DNA from: WHSW01 sp963769945
Lineage (GTDB): Bacteria > Actinomycetota > Thermoleophilia > Solirubrobacterales > 70-9
Direction: 5' to 3'
Length of the DNA stretch: 64,000 nt
Assembly: GCA_963769945.1 (NCBI GenBank)
Contig: CAVYOA010000006.1
Coordinates: 62,001 to 126,000 of the forward strand
Under the pieces are notes generated by a model that searched no databases, was not told the DNA's origin, and worked only from the letters and a program-made list of their open reading frames with translations. Position 1 is the first letter of the stretch. Each line of letters begins with the position of its first letter. The translations under genes were made by a program, and so were the position numbers. Shown piece after piece: positions 56,429 through 64,000 of this stretch.

Positions 56429-58949
56429 GTGAGACGACGTGACGGCCTCGCCTTCGCAGTTGCGATCGTGCTTTTCACTCTCAGCGGGCCGGCCAGCGCA
56501 TCCGCGGCGCCCGAGGTTGACGCCGGCGCCCTGCGCGCCGAGGTCGGTTCGACCCCGTGGCAACTCCGCCTCACCGATCGTGGCGGCAACACCGTTCTCG
56601 AGCAGCTGGCCGGCGCAGGCACGCCGGGTGCGGGAGCACGGGCGCTGGGCTTTCGAACCGCGGCGGGCTGGCAATACGCGACCACGCTTGGCGACGCTCA
56701 CGCGCGGGGCGGCACCTACACGGCGACGCTCGCTACCACCGATCCCGAGCGCAGCTTCGAGCTCAGCCTCGAGCCCGCCGGCAGGGGCGTGATCTCGATG
56801 CAAGCCCGGCTGGTGGGCTCGCTCAGCGACGTGGAGGCGGTGGGGATTGGCTTCGCGCCCCGACCGGGGGAGCGCTACCTCGGTTTCGGCGAGCGCTCCA
56901 ACTCTGCCGACCAGCGCGGAAACGTCGTCGAGAACTATGTTGCCGACGGCCCGTACCAGGATCTCGAGTATCCGGCGATCAACCTCTTCACCCCGGCGTG
57001 GGGCCTGCGTGATGCGCGTCGGGAAGCGACCTATTTCCCCGTCCCATGGCTGCTTTCGACGGCGGGTTTCGGTGTTCTCGTCGACAACCCCGAGACGAGC
57101 CTGTTCCGGCTGGCTTCCGATGGTGGAGATGCTTGGAGCGCGGAGGTTGTTGGGGCGCCGGCCGGTGAGTCGGGGGCGAGCTCGGGCGGGCCGCCATCGA
57201 CGCTCTCGCTGCGATTCTTCGCCGGGCCGAAGCCGGCCGATGCGTTGCGCCGCTTCACTCGCGCCACGGGCCGCCAGCCCCAGCCACCGGCCCCATGGAC
57301 GCTCGGCACCTGGTATCAGGCCGACGACGACGAGCTCGTCGAGATCGCGGCGCTGCGCGCGGCGGATGCGCCGCTGTCGGTCTTGCAGACCTACGTCCAC
57401 TACTTGCCGTGCGCCGAGGAGGCCGGGACCGACCAAGCCGCCCGCACGGCCGCCGCTCACGGCGTTGGCGTTGCCATCACTACCTACTTCAATCCGATGG
57501 TATGCACCAGCTACAGCGAGGCCTTCGAGCGCGCGGCCGCTGCGCGGGGCGTTGACCGAAAACGCCTCGGGCGACCCTTACCTCTACCGCTATGGGACCG
57601 ACATCGACGCCAGCTTCTCGGTGGCCCAGTACGACTTCTTCACCGAGGCGGGCCGAGCTGAGTACGGCCTTCTGCTCAACCGGGCGATAAGCGATGGCTA
57701 TGACGGTTGGATGGAGGACTTCGGCGAGTACACGCCGCTCGACTCGGTCTCCGCCGGTGAGATCGCCGGCACTCGTGCCCATAATCCCTATCCGACCCGC
57801 TACCACTGCGCCGCTGACGATGCGACTAGCGATGGACCGCGACCGATCGTGCGCTTCCAGCGCTCGGGCTGGACCGGCTCCGCCGCCTGCGCGACCGTCG
57901 TCTGGGGCGGCGACCCGACGACTGCGTGGGGCTTTGACGGTCTGCGCTCTGCGGTGACGCAGGCGCTCAGTATCGGTGCCTCGGGCGTGGCGATCTGGGG
58001 ATCTGACATCGGCGGCTTCTTCGCCCTCGGCAACAACCAGCTCACCCCGGAACTGTTGACGCGCTGGGTTCAGCTCGGTGCCGTCTCACCGGTGATGCGC
58101 ACCCAGGCAAACGGGGTTGCGGTGCCACGACGCGATCGCCCCCAGGTCAGCGACCCCGACCAGATCGCCAACTGGCGGCGCTACACCAAGCTCCATACCC
58201 AGCTCTATCCGTATCTGGTCGCCGCGGTTACCGAGTACGGGCGCAGTGGGATGCCGCTGATGCGCCACCTCGGCCTCGTGTACCCGAGCGACGCGCGCGC
58301 CCGTACGGTCGAGGATCAGTTTCTCTTCGGCCCCGACCTGCTCGCGGCCCCCGTGCTCGACCCCGGCCAGACGCAGCGCAGCGCCTACCTGCCGCGCGGG
58401 CGCTGGATCGACCTCTGGCGTAGCGCCAGCTATCGCGAGGGCAGCGGAGGGCTGCGACTGGGCCGAACCACGGTGCTTCGGGGTCGCAGCGAGGTCACCG
58501 TGCCCGCCCCGCTCACAGAGCTGCCTCTGTTCGTGCGGCAGGGAGCAGTGATCCCGATGCTGCCGCCGCGGGTCGACACGCTCGCCAGCTACGGCAAGGG
58601 CGTCGAAGGCCTGCACACTCTGGCGGCCAATCGACGCCGGCTGCAGCTGCTCGCCTTCCCCAACGGGCGTAGCCGAGCCACGTTCTACAAGGGCGAGACG
58701 ATCCGTTCGCTTGAACGCAAGGGCCGCTGGCAGCTCAAGATCAGCGGCAAGACCCGCCGCCGGTATCAGCTACAGGCGTCGCTGAAGACCCTGCGCCGAC
58801 CGTTGCGACCGTGTCAACTCAAGGTTGACGGCCGCGAGCTGGCCGGGCGACGCTGGAGCTTCGAGCGTTCGACCGCGGTGCTGCGCGCACGCTTCGCCGG
58901 ACGCAAGCCGACCCTCTTGGTCGCGGGCTGCCGCGGTCAGAGCCGGTAG
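56429..58949 (+). pseudogene. Secreted glycoside hydrolase family 31 (alpha-glucosidase-like), frameshifted
   Basis: GTG start with a signal peptide (LAFAVAIVLFTLSGPASA). The N-terminal beta-sandwich ends in the GH31 barrel: PAPWTLGTWYQAD, then a frame break near 57550 in a G-run (one extra base), after which the barrel continues GALTENASGDPYLYRYG, GYDGWMEDFGEYTP (nucleophile region with DFGE), AIWGSDIGGFF (acid/base region) and GAVSPVMRTQANG. A C-terminal beta domain follows to 58949. Restored length about 840 residues. Removes terminal alpha-linked glucose or xylose from oligosaccharides outside the cell. It overlaps the convergent reductase gene by 13 nt. Confidence 0.85.
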
Positions 58950-59671
58950 CGCGCAAAGAGCTCGCCGCTGGTCTGCTCGTGCAGCAACCAGGCCAGCTCC
59001 AGGCGGCGTTGTTGAGCAGGCAGGCCGGTGACAAGCCCCGGGCCGTCGCCACCGGCGAGCTTGGGTGCGTGGGTGACGAAAAGCTCGTCGACCAGACCCG
59101 CCTCGATCAGCTGAGCGTGAACGCGAGGGCCGCCCTCGCACAGCATCGCCCGGATCCCGCGCTCTTGGCGTAGGTGCACCATTAGCGCGGTCAGGTCGAT
59201 TGCGCCCGCCTGGCGCAGCAGGTGAACGCTCGTGGCCGTCTCGGGGATCTCGTCGCCGGAGTTGGTTGCGATCAGGACGCGGCCGTGGCCCTCGCTGAAC
59301 AGGGGCGCGTCCCATGGCAGCTCGAGACGGCCGCTGATGATCACGATCAATGGGTCGTGGGGTAGGCCCTCGCGCTCTCGCATCGCGCGCTTGAGTGGAT
59401 CTGCGATCACCCTTCCGTAGCGCTCGGCCCGCATCGTGCCGGCGCCGATCAGGACCGCGTCGACGCGGGTTCTCAGGCCGACCAGCATCGCCGTGTCGGC
59501 CTCGCTGCCGATCGGGCCCGAGCGCCCGTCGATCGTGCCCTGGCCGTCGAGGGTGAGGGCGAAGTTCGTGATCAGGTATGGCCGCTCTACGTGGGCCATC
59601 GAGACCAGGTCGAGCGAGCCCATCTGATCGGCGACCGAGGTCTCGCCGGGATCTGGGAACAGCCGCTTCAT
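58937..59671 (-). CDS. RibD C-terminal / dihydrofolate reductase-like protein
   Basis: 244 residues of the RibD_C family: ERPYLITNFALTLDGQGTIDGRSG, ADTAMLVGLRTRVDAVLIGAGTMRAERYGRVIADP, LICEGGP-like MLCEGGPRVHAQLIEAGLVDELFVTHAPKLAGG (read in two parts: CEGGPRVHAQL, FVTHAPKLAGG). Such NADPH reductases act in riboflavin synthesis or on folate-like substrates; without a deaminase domain here the role is open. Convergent with the GH31 gene. Confidence 0.88.
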   Translation of the reverse strand: MKRLFPDPGETSVADQMGSLDLVSMAHVERPYLITNFALTLDGQGTIDGRSGPIGSEADTAMLVGLRTRVDAVLIGAGTMRAERYGRVIADPLKRAMREREGLPHDPLIVIISGRLELPWDAPLFSEGHGRVLIATNSGDEIPETATSVHLLRQAGAIDLTALMVHLRQERGIRAMLCEGGPRVHAQLIEAGLVDELFVTHAPKLAGGDGPGLVTGLPAQQRRLELAWLLHEQTSGELFARYRL

Positions 59672-59699
59672 CGAGACATCGCCAATCCGTCGTGGTTGT

Positions 59700-62051
59700 C
59701 TAGCCGAAGTCCTCGACGCTGAGTGGCTTGCGCCCGGCAGGTTGCCCGGGGCGGGGACCGGGATCGATCGGCGGAATCGAGCGTGTCTGCGGGCTGTCGG
59801 CCTCGAGCTCGATCGATTCGCCGTGATGGCTGATCGTCAGCGCGTCGCCCTCGATCAGCTTGTACAGCGCCTGGTGGTCGGTGGCGCTGACCTCGACCAC
59901 GCAGCCCTGGATCGCGAGCCTAAACCTGAGGCTCGACAGCTGCTGGGGCAGTCGGGGCGCGAAGCTGAGCTGCCCGTCGTAGTCGCGCGTACCTCCGAAG
60001 CCCGCGACAGCAGCCAGCCAGGCGCCGGCCAGAGAGGCCATGTGGACGCCGTCACGCGTGTTGTGGGCGAGGTCGTCGAGGTCCATCAGTGCTGCCTCGA
60101 TCATGTACTCGAAGGCGAGATCGAGCTGACCGACCTCGGCAGCGACCACCGACTGCGTACACGCCGAGAGTGACGAGTCGCGCACCGTCAGCTCCTCGTA
60201 ATAGGCGAAGTTGCGCGCCTTCTCATCAGCCGTGAACGAGTCGCCGAACAGGTGCAGCGCCAGCACGAGGTCGGCCTGCTTTACGACCTGCTTTCGATAG
60301 ATGTCGAAGTAGGGGAAGTTGAGAAACAGAGGGTAGGAGTCGTCGTCCATCGCTTCGAAGTCCCAACGCGCATGGTGGGTGAAGTCCTCGGCTTGGGGGT
60401 GCACGCCGAGCTCTTCGTCGTAGGGAATCGTCATCGCCTTGGCGGCGTCGCGCCAGCTTGCGGCCTCCTCGACGTCGATGCCGAGCCCGCGGGCGACCTC
60501 CGGCATCGCCTCGGCAGCGTCGGCAGCGTCGACGAGATTGCGAGCCGCGGCCAGGTTGGTGAATACGTTGTTGTCGGCGATCGAGCTGTACTCGTCAGGT
60601 CCGGTGACGCCGTCGATGCGAAAGCCGCCGCCCGGCTCGTGATGGCCGAGCGAGCGCCATAGCCTCGCGGTCTCGACCAGCAGCTCGAGGCCGCAAGATT
60701 CGGCGAACTCGCGGTCGCCGGTGGCCTTCATGTAACGCGCGGTGGCGTTGGCGATGTCGGCATTGATGTGAAACGCAGCCGTTCCCGCCGGCCAGTAGCC
60801 CGAGCATTCGTCGCCGCGGATTGTGCGCCAGGGAAATGCGGCACCTTCGAGGCCGAGCTGCGCGGCGCGCTCCTTCGCGCGCTCGATCGTCGCGTGGCGC
60901 CAGCGCAAGGCATCACGCGCCGCGTCGGGCATCGAATAGGTGAGCATCGGCAGGACGAAGGTCTCGGTGTCCCAGAAGGCGTGGCCGTCGTAACCCGAGC
61001 CGGTCAGGCCCTTGGCCGGGATCGACCTGCTCTCGGCGCGCGAGCCGGCCTGCAAGACGTGGAACATGCCGAAGCGAAGCGCCTGCTGCAGGCGCGGTTC
61101 ACCACCGATCTCGACGTCGGCGCGCGCCCAGAACGAGTCCAGGTACTCGCGCTGGCCTTCGAGCAGCTCGTCCCAGCCGGCGTGACGCGCCTGGGAGAGC
61201 GCCCCCTCGACTTGGTCGCGCATCGCCGGCATCGAGCGCCGGCTTGACCAGCCATAGGCGATGAACTTGGTCAGGCGAAGCGGCTTGCCGGGTTCGACCT
61301 CGGCAGTGATCGTGGCTCGAGCAAGATCGTCGTCAGCCTCGGTCTCGGTGTCGAGGCCGTCGGGGCCGTCGACGACGTGATCGAAACCCGCCGCGAGGCG
61401 CAGCTTGCTGCGCTCGGTGATGTGAACCAAAATCGCGCCGATGTCATGGCAGGCGGCGAGCTCGCAGCGAAGCGGGGTGGCGACGGCGGCGGCGCGGGGA
61501 TCGTCGTCCTTCACCGGCAGCGGCTCGTTGGCGACCATCTCGGACTGGAGTACCACCCGGGCGGTGTTGTCGATCGGCTCGACCTCGTAGCGGATCGCTG
61601 CCACGGCACGCTGGGTCAGCGAGACGAAGCGGGTGCTGCGCACGCGTACTCCCTGGCCCGTCGGGCTGAGCCAGTCGACCTCGCGGGTGAGGGTGCCATC
61701 GCGCAGGTCGAGCACGCGTTCGTGGCGGCGAAGCTGGCCGTAGCGAACGTCGAACAGCGAGTCGCCGATCAGCAGCCGGATGATCTTGCCGTTGGTCGCG
61801 TTGACGACGCTCTGACCCGACTCGGGGTAGCCGTAACCCGCTTCGGCGTAGGGCAGTGGGCGGGCCTCGAAATACCCGTTGACATAGGTGCCGGGCAGCC
61901 CGAAGGGTTCGCCCTCGTCGAGGTTGCCGCGCAGCCCGATGTGCCCGTTGGAGAGGGCGAAGATGGACTCCGTCTGGGCGAGGATGTCGAGGTTGAGACT
62001 AGGCTCGCGAACGCTCCAGGCGTCGACGTCGAAGGCGTGGCGCCCGATCAT
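59700..62051 (-). CDS. Glycoside hydrolase family 65 (kojibiose/trehalose/maltose phosphorylase type)
   Basis: 783 residues. N-terminal super-sandwich domain starting SLNLDILAQTESIFALSNGHIGLRGNLDEGEP, then the (alpha/alpha)6 barrel with FWDTETFVLPMLTYS, the catalytic Glu487 in GVTGPDEYS, and a phosphate-binding region around TSVVAAEVGQ. These enzymes phosphorolyse disaccharides to beta-glucose 1-phosphate and glucose. The adjacent beta-phosphoglucomutase converts the product to glucose 6-phosphate, the usual partner, so the pair works in energy-saving sugar use. The exact disaccharide cannot be read from sequence. Confidence 0.93.
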   Translation of the reverse strand: MIGRHAFDVDAWSVREPSLNLDILAQTESIFALSNGHIGLRGNLDEGEPFGLPGTYVNGYFEARPLPYAEAGYGYPESGQSVVNATNGKIIRLLIGDSLFDVRYGQLRRHERVLDLRDGTLTREVDWLSPTGQGVRVRSTRFVSLTQRAVAAIRYEVEPIDNTARVVLQSEMVANEPLPVKDDDPRAAAVATPLRCELAACHDIGAILVHITERSKLRLAAGFDHVVDGPDGLDTETEADDDLARATITAEVEPGKPLRLTKFIAYGWSSRRSMPAMRDQVEGALSQARHAGWDELLEGQREYLDSFWARADVEIGGEPRLQQALRFGMFHVLQAGSRAESRSIPAKGLTGSGYDGHAFWDTETFVLPMLTYSMPDAARDALRWRHATIERAKERAAQLGLEGAAFPWRTIRGDECSGYWPAGTAAFHINADIANATARYMKATGDREFAESCGLELLVETARLWRSLGHHEPGGGFRIDGVTGPDEYSSIADNNVFTNLAAARNLVDAADAAEAMPEVARGLGIDVEEAASWRDAAKAMTIPYDEELGVHPQAEDFTHHARWDFEAMDDDSYPLFLNFPYFDIYRKQVVKQADLVLALHLFGDSFTADEKARNFAYYEELTVRDSSLSACTQSVVAAEVGQLDLAFEYMIEAALMDLDDLAHNTRDGVHMASLAGAWLAAVAGFGGTRDYDGQLSFAPRLPQQLSSLRFRLAIQGCVVEVSATDHQALYKLIEGDALTISHHGESIELEADSPQTRSIPPIDPGPRPGQPAGRKPLSVEDFG

Positions 62052-62061
62052 TCGCTCGGAA

Positions 62062-62805
62062 TCACTGATCTATCAGCTCGTCGAGGTCGGCGACGACGAC
62101 ATCGGCGCCATGCTCGGCCAGCGCCTCGGCTTGGCCGACTCGGTCGACGCCGATCACGTGGCCGAAGTCGCCCGCACGCCCGGCCTCGACGCCGGCGAGC
62201 GCGTCCTCGTACACGGCCGCCTCGGCGGCCTCGACGCCGAGTGCCTTCGCCGCGGCGAGGAATGTGTCCGGCGCCGGCTTGCCCGCAAGACCCTGCTCCT
62301 GGGCGACGACGCCGTCGACTATCTGCTCGAACATGCCGTCGAGCCCGGCGGCCTCGAGCACGGCGCGGCAGTTGACCGAGGAGGAGACGACGGCGAGCTC
62401 GAGGCCTGCGCTCTTTGCCGCCTCGACGTAGCGGACCGAGCCCTCGTAGGCCTCAACACCCTGCTCGTCGATCAGCTTCAGCACCAGCGCGTTCTTGCGA
62501 TTGCCGAGGCCAGCGATCGTCTCCAAGTCGGCGGGGTCGTCGGCACTGCCTTCCTCGAGAGCTATCGATCGCGACTCGAGGAACGAGCGAACGCCGTCGG
62601 CGCGGGGTTTGCCGTCGACGTAGCGGTCGTAGTCACCGCGACCATCGAACTCCACGAACTCCGCTCCGTCGCGGTCAGCGCGCTGACGAAGAAAGGCGTC
62701 GAACATCTCCTTCCATGCAACCGCGTGCACCTTTGCCGTTTGCGTCAGCACACCGTCGAGGTCGAAAAGGCACGCCTTGATCTGATCAGGAAGTCCCAGG
62801 CTCAC
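62062..62805 (-). CDS. pgmB: Beta-phosphoglucomutase-family HAD phosphatase
   Basis: 247 residues. HAD motif I CLFDLDGVLTQT with Asp15 and Asp17, cap domain with RADGVRSFL, motif II VVSSSVN, motif III Lys in GKPAPDTFL and motif IV YEDALAGVEAGRAG. Beta-PGM converts beta-glucose 1-phosphate to glucose 6-phosphate. Upstream of the GH65 gene by 10 nt, so the two are one operon. Confidence 0.9.
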   Translation of the reverse strand: MSLGLPDQIKACLFDLDGVLTQTAKVHAVAWKEMFDAFLRQRADRDGAEFVEFDGRGDYDRYVDGKPRADGVRSFLESRSIALEEGSADDPADLETIAGLGNRKNALVLKLIDEQGVEAYEGSVRYVEAAKSAGLELAVVSSSVNCRAVLEAAGLDGMFEQIVDGVVAQEQGLAGKPAPDTFLAAAKALGVEAAEAAVYEDALAGVEAGRAGDFGHVIGVDRVGQAEALAEHGADVVVADLDELIDQ

Positions 62806-62823
62806 GCCCGAAACCTACGCGAA

Positions 62824-63837
62824 TCAGCGCGACAGACGCCAGTCGAAGCTGCGCTGGGCGATCTGCTCGAGCTCGACATGGTCGGCGGTAAACAAAGGCG
62901 CCAGCCGTTCGCGGACGCCAACCGGGAGCTCGGGCTTGGGTGCCGGGCCCGAGCCCGGATCGTGAACGACCTTCTCGACAAGCCAACGCAGCGATTCCGG
63001 CAGGCGGTCGAAGTTGCGGTCGAAGGCCCTCAGCCCGGGCAGGCGCACGGCGCGGTCCATGAGCCGAAATCCGCCGCTTCCCTGCTTTGCGCGGGCGCTG
63101 CCGGTCTCCCATTCGCGTTCGAACTGCGCTGAGGCAAAGGTCGCATCGACACCGCAGAAGTCGAACACCCGGCGAACGGTCGCCTCGCGCTCGAGCGCGA
63201 GCTCGCGGTTGTCGACGATGAGGATCTGTTCGCGCGAAAACGCCTCCAGATAGGGCCGTAGCTGCATCGCGTAAAGCGAACGTGTGACGTACGAGCTTTG
63301 CGGAGTCAGCGCCAGCTCCATCGGCCGCCGCTCATAGCCACCACCCTCGTTGTGCACGTAGTGGGAGAGCAGGCGCTCGTATGGGTCACGGACCATGTAG
63401 ATCAGCCGTGCCTGGGTACCGAGCGTCTCGCGCATCCTCGCGGCGACGCCCTCAAAACGCGGCAGGTTCGTGTAGTGCGGCGAGCTCTCGCCGCGCACCG
63501 CCGCCTCCCGCTTGAAGTGGCTCGCATACCACTCGGGCCCGAGCTTCCAGTTGAGCTCGGCGACGAAGAAGTTGAGCTCCTTGGGTCGGGACATCGCAAT
63601 CTGCGGATGCAGGCTGAGATAGTGGTGCAGGCTGGTCGTGCCGCACTTGAGGCCGCCGATGACGATCAGGTTGGGTAGCGCGCCCGTACGTCGGGCCCGC
63701 TTTCGCCGGCGCTCGAGCTTGCCGCGCTCGGTCGCAAAGCGTTCGGCCGCGCGCGCGACCATCGCCTCATCCGCGGGATCGCCGGCTGGCGCGGTGGATT
63801 CGCCGTCGACCGCGCCGAAATCAGCGGTCGCCGGCAC
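62824..63837 (-). CDS. Sulfotransferase family protein
   Basis: 337 residues. The PAPS 5'-phosphosulfate loop VIGGLKCGTTSLHHYL and the later RDPYERLLSHY (3'-phosphate binding) are clear, with an Arg/Glu-rich N-terminus but no signal peptide. It transfers sulfate from PAPS to an alcohol or amine; the acceptor is not known. It starts inside the end of the upstream HAD gene (overlap) and leads the operon to beta-PGM and GH65. Confidence 0.92.
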   Translation of the reverse strand: MPATADFGAVDGESTAPAGDPADEAMVARAAERFATERGKLERRRKRARRTGALPNLIVIGGLKCGTTSLHHYLSLHPQIAMSRPKELNFFVAELNWKLGPEWYASHFKREAAVRGESSPHYTNLPRFEGVAARMRETLGTQARLIYMVRDPYERLLSHYVHNEGGGYERRPMELALTPQSSYVTRSLYAMQLRPYLEAFSREQILIVDNRELALEREATVRRVFDFCGVDATFASAQFEREWETGSARAKQGSGGFRLMDRAVRLPGLRAFDRNFDRLPESLRWLVEKVVHDPGSGPAPKPELPVGVRERLAPLFTADHVELEQIAQRSFDWRLSR

Positions 63838-64000
63838 CGAGCTTCTTCGCTGCGTCGCGGAGGGTCTTGACCTCCGCGTCGGGACGCTTGCGGCCTTCGA
63901 GCTTCTCGCCGCGGCGGTTGATCCAGATCACCGGCACCTTCATCTTCATCAACGGCTCGACATCGGCGGAGTAGCCAGAGGCGATGTGGACCCACCCCTT
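63821..64000 (-). CDS. HAD-superfamily hydrolase, 5' end outside window
   Basis: The last 59 residues of a minus-strand gene that begins beyond the window. It ends with WVHIASGYSADVEPLMK and VPVIWINRRGEK, then a basic tail, the C-terminus of haloacid dehalogenase-type (type II or PHA-related) HAD proteins, where the WINR block closes the core domain. The stop overlaps the sulfotransferase start by 17 nt. Confidence 0.7.
   Translation of the reverse strand, partial: KGWVHIASGYSADVEPLMKMKVPVIWINRRGEKLEGRKRPDAEVKTLRDAAKKLGAGDR

Overview
The window is high-GC chromosomal DNA around a bacterial replication-origin locus. The order gyrA-gyrB-dciA-recF-dnaN-dnaA on the minus strand, divergent from rpmH-rnpA-yidD-yidC-jag-rsmG-parA-parB on the plus strand, together with a b6-type quinol:cytochrome c reductase, TatA/TatC and a PepSY-like/GT87 membrane protein, points to Actinomycetota, most likely the deep class Thermoleophilia (inference from gene content, not a database result).

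Layout. 1-800: 3' part of an HNH endonuclease, a terminator-like hairpin, and a minus-strand 14-codon ORF behind a 16-nt perfect Shine-Dalgarno. 0.8-10.1 kb: replication genes on the minus strand with a small DnaA-box-bearing dnaN/dnaA spacer. 10.3-15.2 kb: rpmH to parB on the plus strand, with one parS-like site. 15.2-22 kb: pdxH, tRNA-Ile, a SRPBCC protein, a bifunctional nuclease, a P450, and a PspC/LiaF-like plus histidine kinase plus LuxR regulator module. 22-26 kb: D-Ala-D-Ala ligase, aminotransferase and FAD oxidoreductase. 26-36 kb: membrane protein, phosphodiesterase, glycosyltransferase, M1 peptidase, YmdB-like phosphoesterase, ABC exporter and a SnoaL-like protein. 36-48 kb: heme genes (hemB, fused AhbA/AhbB-like siroheme decarboxylase, hemL), Rieske/cytochrome b/cytochrome c operon, ubiE/menG, polyprenyl synthase, dcd, tatA, tatC and tRNA-Lys. 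48-52 kb: a partner-switching cluster (membrane SpoIIE phosphatase, STAS antagonist, EAL domain joined to an RsbW-like kinase). 52-64 kb: beta-propeller protein, nucleotide-sugar dehydrogenase, GH31, RibD-like reductase, GH65 phosphorylase with beta-phosphoglucomutase, a sulfotransferase and a cut-off HAD hydrolase.

Two window-wide patterns stand out. First, many genes start 6-10 nt after a TAnnnT -10 box, i.e. leaderless transcription. Second, about a dozen genes contain single-base indels, nearly all one extra base, that split an otherwise intact reading frame; the replication, heme and respiratory genes are spared. Sequencing error, recent decay and +1 recoding cannot be told apart from the sequence alone. 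Three more genes (after 35187, 38973 and 43084) have a conserved N-terminus but no ATG/GTG/TTG. The linked respiratory genes read as one programme: heme synthesis, Tat export of the Rieske protein, the bc complex, menaquinone methylation and the polyprenyl side chain.
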